Assembly: GCA_900546105.1 (NCBI GenBank)
Contig: URBP01000049.1
Span: 1-16,550, forward strand
Source of the DNA: an uncultured Collinsella sp.
GTDB taxonomy: Bacteria > Actinomycetota > Coriobacteriia > Coriobacteriales > Coriobacteriaceae
Reading direction: 5' to 3'
Length of the DNA stretch: 16,550 bases
Below are positions 1 through 6,408 of this stretch, one piece after another (position 1 is the first letter of the stretch; each line of letters opens with the position of its first letter). The notes below the pieces were generated by a model. That model was given only the letters and a program-made list of their open reading frames with translations, had not been told where the DNA came from and did no database searches. The position numbers and the translations under genes are program-made.

Positions 1-122
1 AACAAAAAACGTACCCGAACCCTTTCTCGTAAAGAATCGGGTTCAAGTACAAACTGAATGCCGGAGCAATAAACAACCACCAGAAAGGTGCCTGTCTCCT
101 TTGTGGTTGTTTTGGGCCAGTC
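1..122. other. Gene-free left edge with two hairpins
   Basis: No coding region is supported here. Positions 11-50 form an imperfect palindrome: GTAC at 11-14 and 47-50, and GAACCC at 17-22 against GGGTTC at 39-44, with a 16-base loop. It has no T-run and I do not recognise it as a tRNA or a known RNA. Positions 71-113 hold a second, better palindrome listed separately as a dispersed repeat. The region is the 3' flank of the dehydrogenase gene that ends at 123 on the - strand. Confidence 0.5.
71..113 (-). repeat. Dispersed palindromic repeat, copy 1 (REP-like)
   Basis: Outer arms AAACAACCAC (71-80) and GTGGTTGTTT (103-112) are perfectly complementary over 10 bp. Inner arms AAAGG (84-88) and CCTTT (98-102) extend the stem after a three-base bulge. 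On the - strand the core reads AAAGGAGACAGGCACCTTT, which differs at one of 19 positions from the core of copy 2 at 7724-7742. It starts about 10 bp after the stop codon of the - strand dehydrogenase gene and, read on the - strand, may act as its transcription terminator, though its T-run there is short. The architecture resembles REP elements spread by RAYT/IS200-like transposases; that link is inference. Confidence 0.7.
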
Positions 123-1205
123 CTAGAGCGTGTGGCCGTAAGCGTCGGCGGCCTTGATGGCGGCGGCGAACTTCTCGTCGGTGAAGGGCTCCGGGTTGCC
201 CTGCTTCCATTCGTTGGTGGCGTGCGCGTACTCGCACAGGGCAGGTATGTCGGCCTCGGAAAGCCCGACCTGCTCAAGCGTCACGGGCAGGCCCATCTGC
301 TTGTTGAAGGCGGCGTAGCGCTTAAGGTTCTCGGTGTCGCCCGTGTAGGCGAACAGCACCAGCACGCCCAGGCTCACGACCTCACCGTGCAGGTAGGAGC
401 CCTCGCGCGGAATGCTGCAGGAAGCGTTGTAGAACGCGTGCGCCACGCTCGAGTTGTAGTAGTAATCGTTTTGGTTGGTCAGGTTCGAGACATAGCCCGT
501 GTTGACCACGATGTCGAGCGCGATCTGCTTGACGGCTTCGGTCGACTGGTCCTGGCGCACGTCCTCAAGACCCTGCACGCCATAGGTAAACAGCGGCTCG
601 GAACAGGTGTGCGCGAGTGCCAGGCCAAGACCGGCGGTGTGCTCCAGGTTACCGGCGCTCGTGGCGTACTCGACCTCGGGCTGCTTGGACAGGGCATCGC
701 CCACGCCGGCCCAGAAGTACTCTGCCGGTGCCTCAGCGATGATCTTGGGGTTGATGAAGATGTGCGCGGGGCGGTTGGGGTACGAATAGCCCTCGAGCGA
801 GCCGTCGTCGTTGTAGACGACGGCAATGGCGGTCGCGGCCGAGCAGTTGGAGCAGATCGTCGGCACCGTAAAGACGATCTTCTTGAGCTCGATGGCCGCC
901 GTCTTGACGGTGTCGAGTGCCTTGCCGCCGCCGCAGGCGATGAGTACGTCGGCTTCCTGGCAGGCAGGGGAGTTCACGACCTTGGCGATATTGGCACGTG
1001 TACTGTTGGTGCCATAGACGCGCGTCTCCAGAATCTCGACGTCGGTACCTGCCAGCGCAGCTTCGATACCGGGAAGTGCTGCGGCCAGTGCCCGCTTGCC
1101 ACCGATGATTGCGACCTTGGTCGCTCCGTATTCGGCCAGCGCTCCGGGCAGCTCGTCAAAGCAGTCTTCGCCGACGGTATAGTCGCTCATTCCAATTGTG
1201 CGCAT
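123..1205 (-). CDS. Iron-containing alcohol dehydrogenase family protein (glycerol dehydrogenase-like)
   Basis: A 360-residue NAD-dependent dehydrogenase of the iron-containing alcohol dehydrogenase superfamily, closest in style to GldA-type enzymes, which oxidise glycerol or small hydroxy-compounds in the cytoplasm. Visible motifs are the N-terminal Rossmann-like half with VAIIGGKRA (about 31-39), the nucleotide-binding GGGKALDTVK (92-101), the TxCSNCSA stretch (116-123), and putative metal ligands D170 (GVGDAL), H256 (VAHAFYN) and H273 (YLHGE). Length matches the family. I chose the ATG at 1205 because AAGAAGG lies just upstream; an in-frame GTG at 1265 adds 20 unconserved residues, and an ATG at 1190 lacks a good ribosome-binding site. 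It stands alone, divergent from ileS, and ends beside a REP-like palindrome. The exact substrate cannot be read from sequence: glycerol, hydroxyacids or another polyol are all possible. Confidence 0.9.
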   Translation of the reverse strand: MRTIGMSDYTVGEDCFDELPGALAEYGATKVAIIGGKRALAAALPGIEAALAGTDVEILETRVYGTNSTRANIAKVVNSPACQEADVLIACGGGKALDTVKTAAIELKKIVFTVPTICSNCSAATAIAVVYNDDGSLEGYSYPNRPAHIFINPKIIAEAPAEYFWAGVGDALSKQPEVEYATSAGNLEHTAGLGLALAHTCSEPLFTYGVQGLEDVRQDQSTEAVKQIALDIVVNTGYVSNLTNQNDYYYNSSVAHAFYNASCSIPREGSYLHGEVVSLGVLVLFAYTGDTENLKRYAAFNKQMGLPVTLEQVGLSEADIPALCEYAHATNEWKQGNPEPFTDEKFAAAIKAADAYGHTL

Positions 1206-1326
1206 AGGTACCTTCTTTCGTTCGATAAAGTGCTTACAGGTATTTTGCTCCAAGAGAAGGTCCACGGCCGCAAGAAATTTTGAACGTATAAAACCAGTGT
1301 TGAGGGTTTTTCGCCGGCACGGAACG

Positions 1327-1335
1327 TGCTAGCAT
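1327..1335 (+). promoter_or_regulatory. Candidate extended -10 promoter element for the ileS leader
   Basis: TGC at 1327-1329 followed by TAGCAT at 1330-1335 fits an extended -10 (TGn-TAnnnT) for the housekeeping sigma factor. It would place the transcription start near 1342, only a few bases before the first pairing bases of the T-box stem I. No good -35 hexamer is visible at the usual spacing, which is tolerable for extended -10 promoters. This is a position-based guess. Confidence 0.35.
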
Positions 1336-1346
1336 ACTCCGCATAA

Positions 1347-1648
1347 GCGTTGATGGGGACGAGTAGTCGGCCATCCGCATGCTACAGAGAGCGGGGAGTG
1401 CTGAGAACCCGCGCATGCGACCGATGAAAATCACCCCGGAGCTGCGGTCCCAACGGACGTGCCGCGCAGGTTCGTCTTAGTAGACATCGCCGATATGGTC
1501 GTCGATACAGGCCAGCCGAGTAACGGATGCGAGCGCGCTATCACGCGGGCGAGGGCATCTAAGCTGGGTGGTTAAGCGAAGAGCTTTTACGGGCATGCGG
1601 CCCGTTTTGTGGCGCTTCGTCCCAGCTTGTAGGGACGGGCGCTTTTTT
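1347..1648 (+). promoter_or_regulatory. Isoleucine T-box riboswitch controlling ileS
   Basis: A T-box leader senses uncharged tRNA-Ile and lets ileS transcription continue when isoleucine charging is low. Stem I is closed by GTT/GGGAC (1349-1351, 1356-1360) against GTCCC-AAC (1447-1454), with an AGTA motif at 1362-1365 and the distal AGAGAG-type loop near 1385-1391. The specifier is read as ATC (Ile) at 1430-1432, in GATGAAAATCACC. The antiterminator is GCTGGG (1563-1568) pairing with CCCAGC (1621-1626) and AAGCG (1574-1578) with CGCTT (1613-1617). These flank the bulge TGGT (1569-1572), which would pair with an ACCA tRNA end, as expected for the A discriminator of tRNA-Ile. A competing terminator follows. 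Stems II and III lie in 1457-1560 but I could not assign every base. The insert inside the antiterminator is unusually long. Confidence 0.92.
1612..1648 (+). terminator. T-box-regulated intrinsic terminator of the ileS leader
   Basis: GCGC (1612-1615) and CGTCCC (1618-1623) pair with GGGACG (1632-1637) and GCGC (1639-1642) around an 8-base loop, followed by six T (1643-1648). The 5' arm shares bases 1613-1623 with the 3' arm of the antiterminator, so the two structures exclude each other, as expected for a transcriptional T-box. Confidence 0.9.
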
Positions 1649-1691
1649 GGTGCCCAGAGGGCGTGCGCGCCCACGACATGAAAGGGGTACC

Positions 1692-4493
1692 GTGGCAAAC
1701 GAGTACAAGCAGACGATGAATCTGCCCAAAACCGGATTTCCCATGCGTGCCGGTCTTTCCAAGTCCGAGCCCAAGCGACTCAAGGACTGGCAGGACAACA
1801 AGGTCTACGAGCAGGTTCTGAAGAAGAACGAGGGTCACAAGAAGTTCGTGCTGCACGACGGCCCTCCGTACGCCAACGGCCCGATCCACATCGGCCACGC
1901 CATGAACAAGATCTCCAAGGACATGATCAACCGCTACTGGATGATGCAGGGCTATGAGGTCCCCTACGTCCCCGGTTGGGACTGCCATGGCCAGCCGATC
2001 GAGCACAAGGTCGAGGAGAAGCTCGGCACCGAGAAGTTCAACCAGACTTCCACGGCCAAGATCCGTGAGCTCTGCAACGAGTTCGCTGTCGAGAACATCG
2101 AGCTGCAGAAGGCCGGTTTCCGTCGCCTGGGCGTGCTCGGCGACTGGGACAACCCGTATCTGACGCTCTATCACCAGCATGACGCCGCCGACATCGAGGT
2201 CTTCAAGGCCATGTTCGACAAGGGCATGATCTATCGCGGTCACAAGCCCGTCCACTGGTGCAAGCACTGCCACACCGCCCTCGCCGAGGCCGAGATCGAG
2301 TACTCCGACGAGACGAGCCCGTCCATTTTCGTGCGCTTCGAGATGACCTCCAAGCCCGCCGGCCTCGAGAACTTCGACGGCCCGGTCGACTTTATCATCT
2401 GGACGACCACGCCGTGGACCATCCCCTCTGACCAGGCCGTTTCCCTTAAGCCCGGTGCCGCCTATGTCGCCGTCGAGCACGATGGCCGCGCCGAGGTCAT
2501 GCTCGAGGACCTTGCTCCCAAGTGCTGCGAGGAGTTTGGCTGGGAGTACACCCCGGTCATGGTCGACGGCAAGCCCTACGTGGTTCCCGCCGAGACCTTC
2601 CACCACATCCACTACAAGCAGCCGATCTTTGACGGCGTTGAGGGCGTGGCGCTGCTGGCCGATTACGTCGGTGTCGATGACGGTACCGGTATCGTCCACA
2701 ACTCGCCCGGCCACGGCGTCGACGACTACTTCGCCTGCCTCAAGGAGGGCATCACTGACATCTGTATGCCGGTCGATGACGACGGTAAGTTCTACACCGG
2801 TGAGGAGTTTGGCACCGGTGGCCCCTTCAGCGGTATGGATACCGATGAGGCCAACCCGCACATCATCGAGTTCCTGCGCGAGCGCGGCACCCTGGTCCTC
2901 GAGAAGAAGATCACGCACAGCTATCCGCACTGCTGGCGCTGCAAGCACCCTGTGCTCTTCCGTGCTACCGACCAGTGGTTTGTCTCGATGGACAAGACCG
3001 GTTTGCGCGAGCAGGCTGGCAAGGAGGTCCGTGAGAACGTCAAGTGGTATCCGGCTCACGCGGCCAACCGCATCGGCGCCATGGTCGAGCAGCGTCCCGA
3101 CTGGTGCATCAGCCGTCAGCGCAACTGGGGCGTGCCTATCCCCAGCTACACCTGCGCCGACTGCGGCGAGAAGGTCATGAACGACGCCACGCTCGACGCC
3201 GTCATCAAGCTCTTCCACGAGAAGGGCTCCGATGCCTGGTTTACCGACGCTCCCGAGAGCTACCTGGGCGAGGCCTGCGTCTGCCCCAAGTGCGGCGGCC
3301 ATCACCTCAAGGCCGATAAGGACATCCTCGACGTGTGGTGGGATTCCGGCGTCTCCTGGAAGGCCGTCTGCGAGTACCGTCCCGAGCTGGAGTATCCGGC
3401 AGATGTGTACCTCGAGGGTTCCGACCAGCACCGCGGTTGGTTCCAGAGCTCGCTGCTCACCTCGGTGGGTGCCAACGGCCATGCTCCGTACAAGGCGGTC
3501 GTCTCGCAGGGCTTCACGCTCGACGGTCAGGGCCGCAAGATGTCCAAGTCGCTCGGCAATGTTATCGACCCCAATAAGGTCTGCGACGAGATGGGCGCTG
3601 ACATCATCCGTCTGTGGGTTGCCTCTGTCGACACCAGCTCTGACGTCTCCATCGACCACGAGATCCTTGCTCGTACGTCCGATGCCTACCGTCGTTTCCG
3701 CAACACGCTGCGCTTCCTGCTCTCTGAGCTCGAGGGTCAGTTTGAGCCCGAGACCGACGGTGTCGCCTTTGCCGACTTGCTGCCGCTCGACAAGCTCATG
3801 GTTGCCCGTCTGACCCAGGTCCAGGCCGAGGTCGATGACGCCTACGCCTGCTACGAGTTCCCGCGCGCCTACCGTGCGCTCTACGACTTCGTGGTGACCG
3901 AGCTTTCTAACGTGTACCTCGACGCCCTGAAGGACCGTCTGTACTGCGACAAGCCCGGTTCGCTCGAGCGCCGCAGCGCACAGACCGTGCTCGCCGAGCT
4001 CTTCTCGATGCTCATGCGCGACCTGCAGCCGATCCTGTCCTACACCGTCGATGAGGCCATGGCCTATGCACCTGCCGGCTGCGTCGATCACCAGAAGTAC
4101 GCCGCGCTGCTCGATTGGTACAAGTCGCCCATCACGGTCGACGAGGCCAACGAGTTTGAGGGCGTGCTCGAGGCTTCTCTCGAGCTCCGTAGCGCCGTGA
4201 CCAAGGCACTTGAGGATGCCCGCTCCGCCGGCACCTTCACCAAGAGCCAGCAGGTCCGCGTCAAGGCGGTCGTTCCCGCCGAGATGTATGCGCTGCTGAC
4301 CGGCGATAAGGCCGTTGACCTGGCTGAGTTCTACATCGTCTCCGATGTTGAGCTGACCCAGGGCGAGGAGCTCTCCGTTGCCATCGAGGCTGCCGAGGGC
4401 GAGTGCTGTGACCGTTGCTGGAACTATCGCACCACCGTCGGCGAGTACAACGGCCACGCTCACATCTGCAAGCGCTGCGCGGAGGCTTTGTAG
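1692..4493 (+). CDS. ileS: Isoleucyl-tRNA synthetase
   Basis: Class Ia aminoacyl-tRNA synthetase that charges tRNA-Ile with isoleucine in the cytoplasm and edits misactivated valine. The 933-residue product has the HIGH motif at 66-69 (in GPPYANGPIHIGH), KMSKS at 616-620, the CP1 editing domain between them (for example WTTTPWT), an anticodon-binding alpha-helical domain, and a C-terminal zinc finger with CDRC (906-909) and CKRC (926-929). Length and architecture match the bacterial eubacterial-type IleS. I chose GTG at 1692 because AAAGGGG (1681-1687) lies four bases upstream; the longer frame from 1647 begins inside the leader terminator, and an ATG at 1716 lacks a comparable site. Expression is controlled by the T-box leader just upstream. 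It is followed by a structured spacer and lspA, a common ileS-lspA-rlu arrangement. Confidence 0.98.
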   Translation: MANEYKQTMNLPKTGFPMRAGLSKSEPKRLKDWQDNKVYEQVLKKNEGHKKFVLHDGPPYANGPIHIGHAMNKISKDMINRYWMMQGYEVPYVPGWDCHGQPIEHKVEEKLGTEKFNQTSTAKIRELCNEFAVENIELQKAGFRRLGVLGDWDNPYLTLYHQHDAADIEVFKAMFDKGMIYRGHKPVHWCKHCHTALAEAEIEYSDETSPSIFVRFEMTSKPAGLENFDGPVDFIIWTTTPWTIPSDQAVSLKPGAAYVAVEHDGRAEVMLEDLAPKCCEEFGWEYTPVMVDGKPYVVPAETFHHIHYKQPIFDGVEGVALLADYVGVDDGTGIVHNSPGHGVDDYFACLKEGITDICMPVDDDGKFYTGEEFGTGGPFSGMDTDEANPHIIEFLRERGTLVLEKKITHSYPHCWRCKHPVLFRATDQWFVSMDKTGLREQAGKEVRENVKWYPAHAANRIGAMVEQRPDWCISRQRNWGVPIPSYTCADCGEKVMNDATLDAVIKLFHEKGSDAWFTDAPESYLGEACVCPKCGGHHLKADKDILDVWWDSGVSWKAVCEYRPELEYPADVYLEGSDQHRGWFQSSLLTSVGANGHAPYKAVVSQGFTLDGQGRKMSKSLGNVIDPNKVCDEMGADIIRLWVASVDTSSDVSIDHEILARTSDAYRRFRNTLRFLLSELEGQFEPETDGVAFADLLPLDKLMVARLTQVQAEVDDAYACYEFPRAYRALYDFVVTELSNVYLDALKDRLYCDKPGSLERRSAQTVLAELFSMLMRDLQPILSYTVDEAMAYAPAGCVDHQKYAALLDWYKSPITVDEANEFEGVLEASLELRSAVTKALEDARSAGTFTKSQQVRVKAVVPAEMYALLTGDKAVDLAEFYIVSDVELTQGEELSVAIEAAEGECCDRCWNYRTTVGEYNGHAHICKRCAEAL

Positions 4494-4519
4494 TTACGCG
4501 GTTTTACCAAACCGCGTAA
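4494..4519 (+). repeat. Perfect hairpin directly after ileS stop
   Basis: TTACGCGGTTT (4494-4504) pairs with AAACCGCGTAA (4509-4519), an 11-bp perfect stem with the four-base loop TACC. It begins at the base after the ileS stop codon. There is no downstream T-run, so it is more likely a 3' end-protecting or processing hairpin than a strong intrinsic terminator. Confidence 0.75.
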
Positions 4520-4533
4520 CCGGTTGACGCTGC

Positions 4534-4633
4534 AAACCCGCCAGAGCGGCAATCTGCCTTTCATCTTCGGCGGCATGACCAGAAGGTCAATGCCGCCTTG
4601 TTTCAAGGCACCTTGCTCGCTCTGGCGGGTTTT
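4534..4633 (+). ncRNA. Candidate multi-branched RNA structure or structured repeat between ileS and lspA
   Basis: A 15-bp perfect helix (AAACCCGCCAGAGCG, 4534-4548, with CGCTCTGGCGGGTTT, 4618-4632) encloses about 69 bases that fold further. The main internal arm is GGCGGCAT-GACC (4569-4580) with GGTC-A-ATGCCGCC (4585-4597), loop AGAA and one bulged A. A smaller arm is CAAG/CTTG around 4604-4615, and a weak GCA/TGC arm lies at 4549-4557. Four T (4630-4633) overlap the end of the closing helix, so the whole element could also work as a terminator for ileS. I do not recognise a known RNA family. It could be a small RNA, a structured 3' UTR or a non-autonomous mobile repeat. Confidence 0.5.
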
Positions 4634-4733
4634 CGCTGTCGGTAACGAATCATCGGCTATTTCGTTGCTGGTCAATATAAGATATTGATTTGCGTTAAAC
4701 GGAATTCGATGTTCTTGAGGGTAGGGGATTGAT

Positions 4734-5333
4734 TTGGGTCGTGCTGGGGATATGACGCCGCCTTTGCGTTGGCGGTTGGGTGTTGCTGGTGGGGTGGCGC
4801 TGGTTGTGCTGCTTCTTGACCAGCTGACCAAGCTTGCGGTTCGTGCCGTGGGCGATGCTCTGCATATGACTGTTATCCCCGGTGTGATTGACTTTCTATT
4901 TGTTCGCAATATCGGTGCTGCCTTTAGCATGGGCGAGGGGCATGGCATCGCGTTTGCCGTGCTGGCGTTGGCGGTCATTATCGCTATTGCCGTGTACTTG
5001 CTTCGCGCGCCCCAGCTTGCTCGCTTGGAGGTGGTGGGCATGGCTATGGTCGCGGGCGGTGCCATTGGCAACGCGATCGACCGTCTGACTTTTGGCTTTG
5101 TGACCGATTTTATTGCCACCACCTTCATCGACTTTCCCGTCTTTAACGTCGCCGATATCGGCATTACGGTCGGTGTTGTGCTGGCGCTTATCGGTTACAT
5201 GTTCTTGAGTCCCGCCGCTCGCGAGGTCGATGCGACTGCCGAGCTCAATGCCCGTGATGAGGCCCGCGCCATGCGCAAAGCCAAGCAGCGTGGGGAGCGT
5301 GCCCGCAAGATTCGCGAAAGGAATGAGCGTTAA
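4734..5333 (+). CDS. lspA: Lipoprotein signal peptidase (signal peptidase II)
   Basis: Inner-membrane aspartyl protease that removes the signal peptide from diacylglyceryl-prolipoproteins. The 199-residue product shows the family blocks in order: a first membrane helix ending in LLLDQLTK (27-33), RNIGAAFS (58-65), the catalytic GNAIDRL (D116) and VFNVADIGITVG (D141), with four hydrophobic segments. The start is uncertain: TTG at 4734 has AGGGGA five bases upstream, while ATG at 4752 has only GGGG two bases away; both are in frame and differ by six residues. The last 40 or so residues form a hydrophilic, mostly basic tail (AREVDAT... to RERNER) longer than in the shortest family members. Its stop codon overlaps the start of the pseudouridine synthase gene (TAATG), indicating translational coupling. 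Confidence 0.95.
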   Translation: MGRAGDMTPPLRWRLGVAGGVALVVLLLDQLTKLAVRAVGDALHMTVIPGVIDFLFVRNIGAAFSMGEGHGIAFAVLALAVIIAIAVYLLRAPQLARLEVVGMAMVAGGAIGNAIDRLTFGFVTDFIATTFIDFPVFNVADIGITVGVVLALIGYMFLSPAAREVDATAELNARDEARAMRKAKQRGERARKIRERNER

Positions 5334-6205
5334 TGGCCGACATCCATATTCTTGTTGCCGACGATTGCTCTGGCCAGCGTCTCGACGCCTTTCTGGGTGC
5401 CAACGCCGGCTGCCCCACGCGCTCTGCCTGCGCGCATCTGATCGAGGGCGGCGCAGTAATCGTGAACGGCGAGACCTGTCTGTCAAAAAAGTATGCCGTA
5501 CGCGCCGGTGACCGCATCTCGGTCGACCTGCCCGAGCCTCACGATTCGACTGACGTGATTCCCGAGGCCATTCCCCTCGATATCCGCTACGAGGACGACT
5601 ACCTTATCGTGCTCTCCAAGCAGCGGGGCCTGGTGTGCCATCCCGCCCATGGTCACGAGAGCGGCACCCTTGCGAACGCTCTGGTCTACCACTGTGGCAT
5701 CGACCATCTTGGTACCGTGCAGGGTGAGGACCGACCCGGGATCGTGCATCGTTTGGATCGTGATACCTCGGGCCTCATGCTTGCGGCAAAGGACGACGAC
5801 ACGCAGCGCGCACTTCAAAATCTCATTCGCACGCGTACGCTCGACCGCCGCTATATCACGCTTGTCCACGGGCACATCGCCATGGACGAGGGCACCATCA
5901 ATACCGGTATCGCTCGTTCCACGCGCGACCGCGTGAAGATGGCGGTGTCGGACGATCCCTTTGCACGTCAGGCCATTACGACCTTCAGGGTGCTCGAGCG
6001 CTTTGATTCCACGCGCTTCGACGACGGCTATACGCTCGTCGAGTGCCACCTGTTTACCGGTCGCACACATCAGATTCGCGTGCATATGCGTCATATCAAT
6101 CACGCCTGCGTGGGCGATCCGCTCTACGGTAAGTGCGATGCACGCGCCGATCAGGGTCTGACCAGGCAGTTCCTTCACTCCTGGCGCGTCGCATTCGACC
6201 ATTGA
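5333..6205 (+). CDS. RluA/RluD-family pseudouridine synthase, probably truncated by a frameshift
   Basis: Predicted to convert uridines to pseudouridine in ribosomal RNA. The 290-residue product has an N-terminal S4 RNA-binding domain (about 13-62, QRLDAFL to KKYAVRAGDRI), then the catalytic domain with HRLDRDTSGL (139-148; catalytic D142), RRYITLVHG, and the C-terminal block TGRTHQIRVHMRH...GDPLYG. The start overlaps the lspA stop in TAATG. The frame stops abruptly after LHSWRVAFDH, where family members usually continue with a proline and about 40 more residues. A matching tail lies in another frame immediately afterwards (6201-6326). The catalytic core is complete, so the short form could still be active. 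Which rRNA site it modifies cannot be told from this sequence. Confidence 0.9.
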   Translation: MADIHILVADDCSGQRLDAFLGANAGCPTRSACAHLIEGGAVIVNGETCLSKKYAVRAGDRISVDLPEPHDSTDVIPEAIPLDIRYEDDYLIVLSKQRGLVCHPAHGHESGTLANALVYHCGIDHLGTVQGEDRPGIVHRLDRDTSGLMLAAKDDDTQRALQNLIRTRTLDRRYITLVHGHIAMDEGTINTGIARSTRDRVKMAVSDDPFARQAITTFRVLERFDSTRFDDGYTLVECHLFTGRTHQIRVHMRHINHACVGDPLYGKCDARADQGLTRQFLHSWRVAFDH

Positions 6206-6326
6206 GTGCCGCGACGAGCTGCCGTGGGATCTCGCTGCGGTTCTCGACGATCTGGCTCCGCGCTCGCTTGGTCGCACCGCTACCGGTGACGAGATCGTTC
6301 CTCAGCTCGGTCTTCTCGAAGCCTAG
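6197..6326 (+). pseudogene. Out-of-frame C-terminal remnant of the pseudouridine synthase
   Basis: From 6201 the frame different from the upstream gene reads IECRDELPWDLAAVLDDL and continues to a TAG at 6324-6326, 41 residues in all. This is what the end of an RluD-like protein looks like: a short strand, then a helix resembling LPxDLxxVLxxL. Joining the upstream frame to it requires restoring a number of bases equal to 2 modulo 3, or removing one. The break lies at GACCAT (6197-6202). A 20-bp deletion between two GACCAT copies in an ancestral gene would fit the frame arithmetic. A sequencing or assembly error is the simplest alternative. Confidence 0.65.
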
Positions 6327-6344
6327 TCAGTATTAGGTGGTTTC

Positions 6345-6371
6345 TTGAACGCACCTAGCCTGCGGTAAGAT
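6345..6371 (+). promoter_or_regulatory. Weak candidate promoter for the glycosyltransferase gene
   Basis: TTGAAC (6345-6350) resembles a -35 box and TAAGAT (6366-6371) a -10 box, but the spacing is 15 bp, shorter than ideal. A short inverted repeat, TAGGTG (6334-6339) with CACCTA (6352-6357), overlaps the -35 region. Position between two unrelated genes supports a promoter here; the exact boxes are uncertain. Confidence 0.3.
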
Positions 6372-6408
6372 ATACGGTTGTTTACGTAATGCGTTCCTGG
6401 GAGCCTGC

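Noticed and set aside
11..50. Left-edge palindrome considered as a tRNA remnant or terminator
   Set aside because: GGGTTCAAG recalls a T-arm, but no acceptor stem, anticodon arm or CCA can be fitted, and there is no T-run.
132..1283. A 383-codon + strand frame opposite the dehydrogenase gene
   Set aside because: No ribosome-binding site or domain; it is the antisense shadow of a gene with intact metal-binding and nucleotide-binding motifs.
1587..4463. A 958-codon open frame on the - strand opposite ileS
   Set aside because: It mirrors the biased GNC codons of ileS, gives a low-complexity Val/Gly/Asp/Leu-rich translation without motifs, and ileS is unmistakable on the + strand.
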